From Corallium rubrum (lineage: Eukaryota; Cnidaria; Anthozoa; Scleralcyonacea; Coralliidae), in contig OZ035997.1 of the NCBI GenBank assembly GCA_964035015.1, positions 12,440,036-12,504,035 on the forward strand: 64,000 nucleotides of DNA, in the 5' to 3' direction. Of this stretch, positions 33,101 through 45,100 are shown piece after piece. Position 1 is the first letter of the stretch. The number at the start of each line of letters is the position of its first letter. The notes beneath the pieces are model-generated. The model was not told the DNA's origin. It saw only the letters and a list, made by a program, of their open reading frames with translations, and did no database searches. The position numbers and the translations under genes are program-made.

Positions 33101-36100
33101 AAACTGTTTCCTCAAAGTCTGTCATCTTCATGAATGTTCCTTGTCTTCTCACATCTTGGATTTTGTTTGCAATAGTTTTCATGAGGTTTTACAGGTCCTG
33201 AGTTCAGACCAATTCACAGACAGTCGTGAGCCAGATCATTGAACAACTGTTAGTATTGCTGAAGCCATTTGGAAAACCTATGAACATCCCAGTTGCTCGA
33301 CCACAGACATCAGAAAGTGTATGCAGTGCCAATCTAAAGATCCAGAATGTTTAATAGCGTTTTGATCCTCATCTCTGTAACATGGCTGCCCTGCTAGCCA
33401 TGAGGAAAATATACTGTATATCGTTGTCGGTTGTTCGGTTGCCACTTGGATGCAACAGCTTCGGCCAGCTTTGACGAAATTGTTGCTAGGTTTTCCAAGT
33501 AAGTTGCTTATATGGTTGATCAGTGATATGCTTGTCTAAGTCTAGGCTCCATATACGGGAGGTATTGCGCAATTTTGTCATTTTGTGTGGAAAAAAACAA
33601 ACGGAGCCGAAACCTAGACTCGTTCTACCATAGGTAGCCCGAGTAATAAGTGAGATTTGAGTTTATAGTTGTGGTTTGAATGGTTGCTTAACAAAATCTT
33701 TGTTTTGTGCACAGATGCTAAGCAGTATTACGAGTCCTCAGCCATGCCATTTGTAACTTCACAGCCTCCGTCGAGGCAAAACAATCCTGACTCTATTTTG
33801 GAAGCAAATTCTCTTAAAGTGTCTAGTGATATAGAATGGGAAAATGAGTGGAACCACAGTGGACTGGCATCAGGATTGACACCTGAGGTATGAATCAATA
33901 TACAGGAGCTTGCTATGTTCTCAGACAACTGCTATAGACTGTACACTTAACTTAAATACTGTATACTTAAGTATATTACCAGCTATTACCATAACCCCAA
34001 AGACCCAAACATAAATTAGTGGAGTACAACATAGATACAAGTTAGAATAGGTAAACGTGGCGGACATTCGCGTTGCTTCACTCTGACGATGACTGCCATT
34101 GAGGTTGTTGAAACGTCATTCACCACCATCACCACCTCCTCCTCCTGACTCTACCATAACCACCTTTTATTTCTACTTCACTATCTCCTGGCTCCACAAT
34201 CACTATCTCTTCTTTTTACCATCACTACCTTCTGTCTCCACTGCCTTCTGTCTTTACCATCAATCACTACCTTCTGTCTCCACCATCACTACCTTCTGTA
34301 CCACTACCTTCTGTGTCCACCATCACTACCTTCTGTCTTTACCATCACTACCTTCTGTCTTTACCACCACTACCTTCTGTGTCCACCATCACTACCTTCT
34401 GTCTTTACCATCACTACCTTCTGTCTTTACCACCACTACCTTCTGTGTTCACCATCACTACCTTTTGTCTTTACCATCACTACCTTCTGTCTTTACCATC
34501 ACTACCTTCTGTGTCCACCATCACTACCTTCTGTCTTTACCATCAGTACCTTCTGTGTCCACCATCACTACCTTCTGTCTTTACCATCACTACCTTCTGT
34601 CTTTACCACCACTACCTTCTGTGTTCACCATCACTACCTTTTGTCTTTACCATCACTACCTTCTGTCTTTACCACCACTACCTTCTGTGTTCACCATCAC
34701 TACCTTTTGTCTTTACCATCACTACCTTCTGTCTTTACCATCACTACCTTCTGTGTCCACCATCACTACCTTCTGTCTTTACCATCACTACCTTCTGTGT
34801 CCACCATCACTACCTTCTGTCTTTACCATCACTACCTTCTGTCTTTACCATCACTACCTTCTGTCTTTACCACCACTACCTTCTGTCTTTACCATCACTA
34901 CCGTCTGTCTTTACCATCACTACCTTCTGTCTCCACCATCACTACCTTCTGTCTTTACCATCACTACCTTCTGTCTTTACCATCACTACCTTCTGTCTTT
35001 ACCATCACTACCTTCTGTCTTTACCATCACTACCTTCTGTCTTTACCATCACTACCTTCTGTCTTTACCATCACTACCTTCTGTCTTTACCATCACTACC
35101 TTCTGTCTTTACCATCATTACCTTCTGTCTTTACCATCACTACCTTCTGTCTTTACCATCACTACCTTCTGTCTTTACCATCACTACCTTCTGTCTTTAC
35201 CATCACTACCTTCTGTCTTTACCATCACTACCTTCTGTCTCCATCATCACTACCTTCTGTCTTTACCATAACTGCCTTCTGTCTTTACCATCACTACCTT
35301 CTGTCTTTACCATCACCATCTTCTGTCTTTACCATCACTACCTTCTGTCTTTACCTTCTGTCTCCACCGGCACCATCACTACCTTCTTTTTGCAACATCA
35401 CCATACCGTCCTCCTGTCTCCGTTGCCAACTTCTGTTTCCACTGTCTCTTTTAATTTTCTTTTCAATTTTACTGATAGGAGTACAAAGCGCAGAAACAAG
35501 AAAGGCTTTTGAAAAAGCTTTCAAGGAACATCCAGGCCGAAGTACAAAAGGCCAATTTAGAGAGTTCCACGTTAAATAAACAAGACTTCAATGAATTGAT
35601 CCGCGAGATCTCAGGTAAATATACCAGACCCAGTCTTACAGCTGGGCGATGCCGTGTTTATTGATTTGACACGAACGAACGAACGAACGAACGAACGAAC
35701 GAACGAACGAACGAACGAACGAACGAACGAACGAACGAACGAACGAACGAACGAACGAACGAACGAACGGACGGGCAGAACATAAGTCGCTGTTAACTCG
35801 TTCCGGCACCGCAATTCTACAGCATATATACATGCTCATGTCATCTAACAAATATATAGATGCCATTTTTAATTTTTTATCGGCTTTTTAGTTATAGCTT
35901 CACAACTACGTTACAACGTGAAAACAAAAAACAGACTATATATTTGTTTTATGCAACTAAAGTTTAAAAGATTTTTATTGAAACTCTTGTGGGATTCTGG
36001 TGCATGGCGCGAATTATGAATGACTTCTTCCTTTTTCTAGTTGTCTTCTAAGCTCTTGACTGGAACTGATTATTTAATTCTAACAATAGAAAATCGATTT

Positions 36101-39100
36101 GTCAAAAAAATGTTTAGTGGATAACCGGCTTTAATTTAATATTAAAAATGGTTGGTGGAGTTTGGTTGGATTTTTATCCTTTTTATTTTACTTATATAGA
36201 TAAGAATATTGGTGCTGGTCAAGAAACAACAGGCTCAAGATTTACTCGCTCTGAAAAACTTCAATTTACTCAGGTGAGGAAAATTATTTGTTTGTGTAAC
36301 AACAAGAACAACAGAATCAAATTATTTCAATTTGACATTTTGTACATTTTAGGATGACGAGAAGGAAGTAGCAGCAGTAGTTGCTTTAACTGAAAGTGCT
36401 CTTCCAAAAGTTGACACCGAAGAGGCAAGTTAGATACAGTATGATTTTAAAGGTCTTTAGATTTGAAAGGGGGAGAGAAGAACAGAAATAATGAAAACGA
36501 TTTCTGCATGTGTTTGATGGTAGCCATAGCGATAAGAAGAAAACTGGAGAGGGCATTTGTCCAAGAAGCTAGCTTCTTCATGCCTGGCTTGCCGAGACGT
36601 TTTCCCTTAACGATTAAAATCGTAAAATAATAAAGTTGCTTTGCAATACATGGATCGCGAATCTCGACTGCGCATCAGAATGACGCGTTCTGAGTCGGGA
36701 TAAAACTTATTTCAATTTATAACATTAGGCTGAGGAATTCAGTACAATGAGTTCAGAAATGTAAATGAAAATACAAATGAAAACTACAGCTTTAGCCTGA
36801 TGTTATAAAGTTAATTAAGTTTTCTCCCGACTCAGAACGCGTCATTCTGATGCGCAGTCGAGATTCGCAATCCATATATAACAATACGTGTACCAAGGGG
36901 GGAGTCGGCCCCACTTTTTCTCAGGAATAACTTTAATAAATTAAGGTTATTATGTAAATTGTATTCTTAGAAGTAGAACGTCCCCGAACCCCCTTGTTAG
37001 CCCCCCTCTTCATATATCCCTCCACCGCTCCAGGGTTAACTCTTTTCAGTCGGTGGATCTTCATGGCGACAAGCAAAATTGTCTGGAGTTAGCCAGAGTA
37101 AAATACATGCATAAGACATAAGAGTTAAAGGGAAAAACTGGATCCAAGCAGTATTTTAGCGACGATTATACGTGGACGACCTATTTTTATATAAATCAAA
37201 CAATGCAACAGACATTGGAAAAAAATGTGAGAACATGAAGATTTTTGCTGAGACAAAGAATAAACTACTTAGAATTAACTTCAAATAGAAATTGCTGGAG
37301 ATTGATTGGTATATCTTTTGCTTTTGGCGCCCTGATGTGATGACCCCGTCATGCTGCAGATGCCTTTCAGCACGGGGATCGGGACTCCAAATAAGGTTCA
37401 GCAGCCGGCAGATAATTTAAATCAAAAACAGCCAACTGACTATACCTTGGATATGACGACCCAGTTTTTTTCAACCTACTGTAGCTGAGAAGAGATTAAT
37501 GAAATAATAGGGAACATAATTTGAGGGAACGTTTAGGAAAGAACCAGTGCATGCAGGTTAATTATTTTTACATCTCAAACTCATTAATAATTCATGAGGA
37601 AAACACAAAGGAAATCAGTACCGTGTTGGTAGTTTGGATATCGGAGGAAGAAATTACATAACTTAAGCGAACTTACCTCGATTTTCTCTTAAAATACTGA
37701 TTTGTTTGAGATGCTATATCATACACTCGGAAGAGTGTTTCATCAGGATATCCAAACACTTCGAAGTTTGTTCAAAAACTTCGGCTTCGCCTCGGCTTTC
37801 AACAAACGTCTCAGTGTTTGGATATCCTGATGAAACACTCCTCCTCGTGTATGATATATTACATCCAGTTGGTGGCTGAATTACGAAGGTGGCACGTCAA
37901 CGTGGCCGACTCACCAGAACTAAACAAAATGGTTCCTTATACCAAGGTTTCACTGTAATAACATTATAATCCAATTGGTAACTCTACTGGCCTGCAGGAT
38001 TGTGTCACTATTCTGTATAGATATAAAGTAAATTTATTTACTGTGTATCACCTATATCAAAACAAAGTTGCGTTGAGTTTTCTGCAGTGTAAAAATGGTT
38101 GTGATTATGAAAGGTTGCATGGAAACCATTGCGCTATGGTCACACCATCTGCAACTTGCATGCAACTGCTGTTTAAAGCTTGGTCCTAATGCACGTCCCT
38201 CTCACTGGTATCAGCGTAATCCCCCACCAAAAACGTGCCTTTCGAATAGCTAATATATGTTGACTTACTTTTGTTTCAAACGTCCACTCTGTGTTTCTTG
38301 TATGGCTGCAGTGTATGTACGCTGTGGTATCTTTATGGAATTTTAGCGAGATAATTTTTTCTCTTGTTTTCAGGAGATACAAGCAAGACGAAAAGAGGAG
38401 ATAGATACAATGCAGCAACGCCTTACCGAGCTGACCAGTCGTCTCGAGGGACTGGAGATAGATATGAAGAAGTTCACAGCTACCACTCAACAGGTTGGGT
38501 CTTCTATATGTAATAAAAGTAGTGTGCTGCGTATAGGCAGTGTAGAAACAACAATCGAAATATAGCAAGGTTAGATATACTGCTGAAACAGAGAACGTAG
38601 GAGTCTAACGTTTCGAGCGAAGGCCCTTCTTCAGAGAGAAGCGAAGGCCCTTCTTCAGAGAGAACGTTTCTCTCTGAAGAAGGGCCTTCGCTCGAAACGT
38701 TAGACTCCTACGGTCTCTGTTTCGGCAGTATATCTAACCTTACTATTATTATTTCTTCTATATGCTACTGGTGTTTTCAACTTGAAGTTGGTAAAGTTTT
38801 TTCGTCTGTTTTAACAGGTTGGGTCTTGTGTTTCGTTTTCTTGTTTAGAGTCTGTTTACCTTTAGAGCGGAATGAGTTTCTATATTTATTTTTAACCATT
38901 TATCCGTATTGAAGATGGCATAAATTTTGCCGAAATATGTCTACAATTAAAAAAAATTCTCGTATATCTCAAGTTTTAATGGTAAGCAGGAATTTATGGT
39001 GCCTCATGACATTGTTTTTTATTTATTGCTTAGCTTTGAGTTGTCGACTCAGGCAGTCATCAGAGCAAATGTCAACATTCTCTGGAGAAGAATAATTAAT

Positions 39101-42100
39101 AACAAGACGCCTGCTTAGGCGTTCACTCGGGCTACTACTGATCAGCGCTAGTGATTGCTGCAACCTTCGCATAGCCATGCACAGAACAGCGCGCTAAAGC
39201 GTTTGCTAATGATATACAGTTATTTCAATAAACGTCGGTAACATCGGCGTCAAGCCTACGCGACCAGACCGAAAGGGAGTGTGGGTAGAAATGGAAATTC
39301 AATAGTTTATTTGTAGAAATTCAATAATTTTATTGTTTCAGTGGTTTCTACCCATACTCCATTTGGGTCTGGTCGCATAGGCTTTACGCCGATCTTACCG
39401 ACAACGTTTATTGAAATAGCTGTAAATTTTGGACGCAATGTAGTTATGCAATGTAGAACCAGGGCAGAAGCTAGGGTGGGGTGTTGCTTTATTTGTTCCG
39501 GTCCGTACGCAAAACGACGCACGCTGATTGGTTCCTGAGAGGTCGGGATTTTACGATATTGACCGACCGGTCAATACGCTTTTTTCTCGGCCTGTAAGTT
39601 TTGGCGGAAACATTTCTGAGTTGATTTGAAAACAAATAAAAGAGAAATAGGTATCTTTATTCAAATATTCTGAACAATAAAATGTGTTGGAACATCACTG
39701 CTGGTTTCCTTTAAAGCTGTTTATCTAAAAACACGGCAAATAAAAGCCGAACTGGTGTAAATTAGAAGACCAAGAAGCGACACGAAAAAGTCAACAGGTA
39801 AGGTAAACAGCATACTCCGAAGACGAAAACAACGCTCGAAGCTTAAAAATAAAATGAACCAATAGCCATATAATAAATTCCTTATTAACCTCGTTTGCTC
39901 GGTCTGTACGGGAAAGTATTTGCCCTCGGTTTTATCGCACAAACCTCGCTCCTTCATCGCTTGGTCTGTACGAAAACCTCAGGCAAATACTTTCCCGTAC
40001 AGACCTCGTACTCGGTTAATAAGTCTTTAAAATTTGTGCTAGAAACGTTAGTACATGTATGTTGTGTAACACAACGTTCTGCCACCACGCACATTTTCAA
40101 ATTGTTTGTTCATTAATATTGGTTGTGTAGGCTCAAGAACGAACCGAGACCCTTCAGAGGAAAAACAAGGAGGAGGAGGAATCGTACAAAGTAAAGAAAC
40201 GCACTGCAGATCTCTTGCCTGATGCCAGTAATAACATTGCTAAACTAGAAGTAAGTTACTGTCATGTGTACGTTGCTTTAGTGTAACATCACGAAATTTC
40301 AAATTTTAGCGGTTTTATAACATTTGGTTAATACAATAATTCGTAATCGGAAAATGTAATTAAACAAAATGTTTGCGGTTATACACCATGTTTATTAATG
40401 ATAAAAACATGGTGTATAGCCGCACGCATTTTGTTTTATTACATTAACATACATCGCCATGCCAAGCTTCAAAATCTTGATACATTACAGCTAATTTCCG
40501 CATGGATTTTAAAAATGTTCCAGCATGACTAAATTTCTGTAGCTCAAAGAAAATTCTTCACAACTCAGACAAGTTTTTTGATAGCTTTACCAAAGGCAGT
40601 CCAATACAAACTGTGATTTTTCTTTAGAATTTACAATAAATGTATTTAAAACACTGACATTCACGTACCTAAACGTATTCAGCTGATGAACCATAAGTCA
40701 AACATTCCAAAGACAGTGGACATCAACTTTTAACTTTGTACGTAGAACAAGACGACTTTTCGAGCATTTTTGGCTTGGAACCACGGCTGAACTCGCAATT
40801 TAGCTGGCAAGCTCCGATCAGGCAAGAGGCAGGAGGAAGGCTCGCGCCTGATTCTTTCAGGCTAGGTTGAGTGGCATTGAGTCGCAAAAACATGAACTCA
40901 CAAGATTCCTATAATTTCCGCGAGTATTTATCGAATCGTTACTTTTCTTTCGTTTACACCTAGGGAAAACATGTCTCCCAAAAACTACGCATGGATTTTA
41001 TGAATAAACCAAAAATGACAAAGTTATTCTATTTTTTGTTAAAAGTATCCCTTAAAAATTCATTAAAACGGCCATAAAGTCATTAAGATTTGCTCAATTG
41101 AGAAACGCATGTGTACTTTTTTGCACATAACAATTCTGGTTCTAGAAAGATTTCTTTAGTTAGCAAAACTTTTAAGTTGGCGGAAATTATAGGTCTCGGA
41201 AATTACATATCTCAATGACGTCACAGTGACGTCACTGTATGGCGTCATCAAACGAAAGAACTTCATTCATATATGCTACGTGCAGAATATCTAGCATTTC
41301 TAGCATGGGGATCAAATTTCTAAAGCTCTAGAAGCTCTGTGGTCAAATCAAGTTTTCCCTAGCAACGGGTCAAAATAAATATTTCTGAACACCCTTAAAT
41401 TGATTTGGTCTCAACATATTAAAACTCACTGCTTATAATGAGTTGACATAAGATATATACATAATTTGTGCAATATAATTTTTTGTCAATGTAGACTGTG
41501 GTCGAAAACAGCTCAGCAAGGTTAGTTGCTCTTGCAAAACAATGGGAGGAACATCGCAAACCATTAATTGATCAATATCGTGAAATGAAAGCTTTGAACA
41601 GCACCAGACTGGTAAGTGTGGTTATATGACTGAATTGACTTTTATTTGATACTTAAAAATGAAGCATGCGAATTAACAAATATAGTTCTTGTGAATGGTT
41701 CTAAAAGATTACGAATAAGTATGTATTATGTATACTAATATAAATTTTGTAGTTGTGTAATTCTATAATTAATTTATTATCGTAACAATGTCGGGAAATA
41801 TTTGAGCCTGAGGGCTAAATTAATCATTTAGCTTTCTAGTCAGAAAACCGCTAATGTTGCTGGGTTTTGCCATACAATAAATCATTGAATGATTAGTTCT
41901 CCACTCAGTTGTAAGTATCAGCATAAATTTATAAACGGTATTCATTCACCGCATATACAGTACTCATTTTAATATTTAAAAATATAGCAGATAAACTGTT
42001 TTTCAACTTTTTCCGTACTAGAAGCGTATATCTGATCACAAGCGAAAATTTATTTGTCACTTGTCAAGGCAGGGACGTAGCCAGGGGGGAGCTGGGGGAG

Positions 42101-45100
42101 CTGCGACTCCCCCCTTTTGATATAAAACAACAGACATGTAACTACAAAACTGATGCAATATGAATTGTGTCTATTAATTCAATCTACTGAGTGTATGCAG
42201 TTTGAGTATCTATGTGACGTTTTCGTGTTTTGAGTATTTTATATGACGTTTTTTAACCTTTAGAGTCTGTAAAATCTTCCTCCAAAAGCCAGGAAATGGC
42301 ATTTCAGCGACTCTCGATTTCAAAATTTTCCGGGGGAGCATGCCCCCGGATGGACCCCCCTAAAAATTTACTTTGATTTCGGCTCCCCCCTTTCAAAATC
42401 CTGGCTACGTCCCTGTGGTAAAAACCTTTCGAAACAAAATACAACATAAGGAAGCATGTATTCTTACTGAATGTAGATACCAAACAACAATTGTAATATT
42501 TATACATTATTAAAAAAAGTAGAAGTAAGGTAAAAAGACGAAGAACAAACCACTGGCCGCTAGGCGCTCCCTACTTTGTAACAAAGTCTTTAATTCCATA
42601 TCCAAACCTGGGCATAAACTCTATAGCCTCCTTCCTCCAAAACACGTCCCTAGGTACAGCTTGAGAAACAGCCATAAATTTAATCTCCCAATTATTAACA
42701 CTGAACGCTACGAACGAACTTTCGTGCCATCCATGTGTTTGGGCATGGAAGTATAATTTTAAACTTCAACTTTGGATTTTATCATAAATTTATCTCATAT
42801 ATGTACATGTATCTATTCTTATTCTGTTTTATCTTATATTGTATATATTCTGCTCTTATCATATTCAGTTGTCTATTCCATAATCAGACAGACAGACAGA
42901 CGGACGGACGGACGGACGGACGGACGGACGGACGGACGGACGGACGGACGGACGGACGGACGGACGGACGGACGGACGGACGGACGGACGGACGGACGGA
43001 CAGACAGACAGACAGATAGACAGACAGACAGACAGGCAGACAGTCAGTCAGTCAGTCGGTCAAATTTGGAAAAGGTTGTCACACCTCAACCTTATTGTCG
43101 TTTTAGGGTGAAGCTCAGAAGAAAATTGAACAAATTCGAAGTCTTCGAGAAAAAATGAAGGAAACGGTGGAAGAAGTGCGTGGCAGAGACGAACTTTTGA
43201 AAGATCTGGTGAGTTTCAATGTCAATTGATCCAAGATGAACAACATCCAAGAGATGAATTCTGCACGTTTTATGCATTTTATAGTTGTTTACCTGTGAAT
43301 ACTACCTTCTTGTTTTTCTACGTTATTATAGTGTTTTTAGCTTGAAGTTGTTAAAGTATAAATATTATATCTTTCCACGTATATAAATATCATATACATG
43401 TTCGGTCTGCCATAGACTCTAGTCGCTCAATGGTTAGAGCGTCCGGCTATTACTTGGAAGGTTGTGGTTTTGCATCTTGTCTGGGGAGTTTTCTGCGTTT
43501 AACTAAGCTTCTACATGGGTTTTTCTTCAGGTGACAGAGTACCAGAATATGGTAAAAGACGTAAACAGGTCAGCTTATACTAAAAGAATTCTTGAAATTG
43601 TTGCCAATATCAAGAAGCAGAAAAATGACATCGATAAGGTAACTATAAGGGTTTCTTCTCGTTTAATACTGCACTGGTGCTGAAAAACTCGGCACCCTAT
43701 TGCACGGAAGTACAGTCAAAGTCAACGACAATCAAACAATCTCCAGCGCAGCCAGGCGAGAAATTTCAAAACTTCTAAGAGAAAATAGTGTCAAAGTGGC
43801 GTCTGGAAGGGACGAATAGTCATATAGTGAAGAGGGAGAGAAGCGTACGACCTCAAGAACGTCTGCGGAAGAGACTAGAATGACAGCAGTTAATAGAATA
43901 TATTTTATTCTATAGCTTCAGCATCATGTCAACCAACCTTGTACGCCAATGTCTATACTCAGCCCTCGCACACTCGCTGGAGAAAGTATGCGAGGGCCGA
44001 GTAAAGACCCTGGGTACGAGGTGGCATGTCAACATGCTTCGTGCTAGCGCATAATCTGGGCGCGCACGTTCATGGTTTCTCTCTCCATGCAAAGTTTGAT
44101 TACTGACACGTCAGTCTTCAACGTTTTAAAAATCAAAAGTGTTTTGAACAACAACCAAATTCGATAAATTCCAGTCTTTGTTGAATGGTATACACATCGT
44201 GCAGGAAGACAATAGAGACCTTAAGATACCCCAGGTTTGGTTTACGGTACGGGTACCGACATTTTTGTTTACTCGTAATATCTACCCGTTTTCCCGTGGT
44301 AGATCATGGTCTACCCGTATATACGACTACGGGTACAGGTAGATTACCCGTCCCGTAAACCGAACCCGGGGTATCTTAAGGTCTCTATTACGAGTAAACA
44401 AAAATGGCGGTACCCGTACCCGTAAACCGAACCCGGGGTATCTTAAGTCTCTATTCCAAGATAACTGTCCACGTACCATGCACTCACAGAAAAAATAGAT
44501 TATGATATAAACAATAAAACATGGGAGAAAAACAGAGAAACTATAAAAACACAACACGACTTTTTATCTTGTTTATTTGTTAACGTTTTCACTAAATCCA
44601 ATAGGCGAGTTTCAGGGTGTTGCGCGCGCATCATTTTTCAAAAAACTGGCAAACTCCACTCAAAGTAAACATACTGTTTCAAATCTACAAAGTATAGATA
44701 CAATTTCTGGATGTTTAACACTGGTATTCTGCTGTTGTTGGCTCGCTAGCAAGTCTGTTTGCCATTGCTTACTTTGTAGGGAGCCCGCCAATTACTTTGC
44801 AAAATGATGCGCCCGCAATACCCTGAAATTCGCCTATTGAAATGTTGGCCACTTCATCTTAGAGTTATTTTCAATCCTCAATGGGTGTACAGTAATTGCT
44901 GGAATGTTACATTATGTTTCTTAGTTTTTTTTCTTGTCTTTTTCCATTAACGTACGTGCGTTGCCTTTTAGATTCTGCTTGACACTCGGAGCGTTCAAAA
45001 AGACATCAACCAACTTTCTGGAAAGCTTAGTCGTACCTTCAAAGTTACTGATGAATTAATCTTTAAGGTTTGTTAAACATGCTCTCTCACTCTTTTTTCT

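Noticed and set aside
32290-33360. Host exon or new gene (WSKVVSTMNNFLLNLHQDMM and nearby frames)
   Set aside because: No continuous frame, no recognised family, and the CCDC22 frame joins exons 5 and 6 without it. Kept only as possible mobile-gene relic.
34160-35400. Possible CRISPR array
   Set aside because: Units are contiguous 22-mers with no spacers, in animal DNA; it is a minisatellite.
34099-35579. Three long forward ORFs of 312-399 codons rich in TTFCLYHHYLLSLPSLPS-type repeats
   Set aside because: They are the three frames of the 22-bp minisatellite in CCDC22 intron 6; the unit has no stop codon, so length alone means nothing.
36428-36430. GT donor after GAGGCAA for CCDC22 exon 9
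   Set aside because: It shifts the frame against exon 10; the GC donor keeps the conserved coiled-coil frame.
42735-43158. ORFs of TDGRTDGR repeats
   Set aside because: GACG microsatellite before CCDC22 exon 13; the exon itself is in another frame.
43411-43500. tRNA gene
   Set aside because: Box A is good but box B lacks GGTTCGA and no acceptor stem forms.
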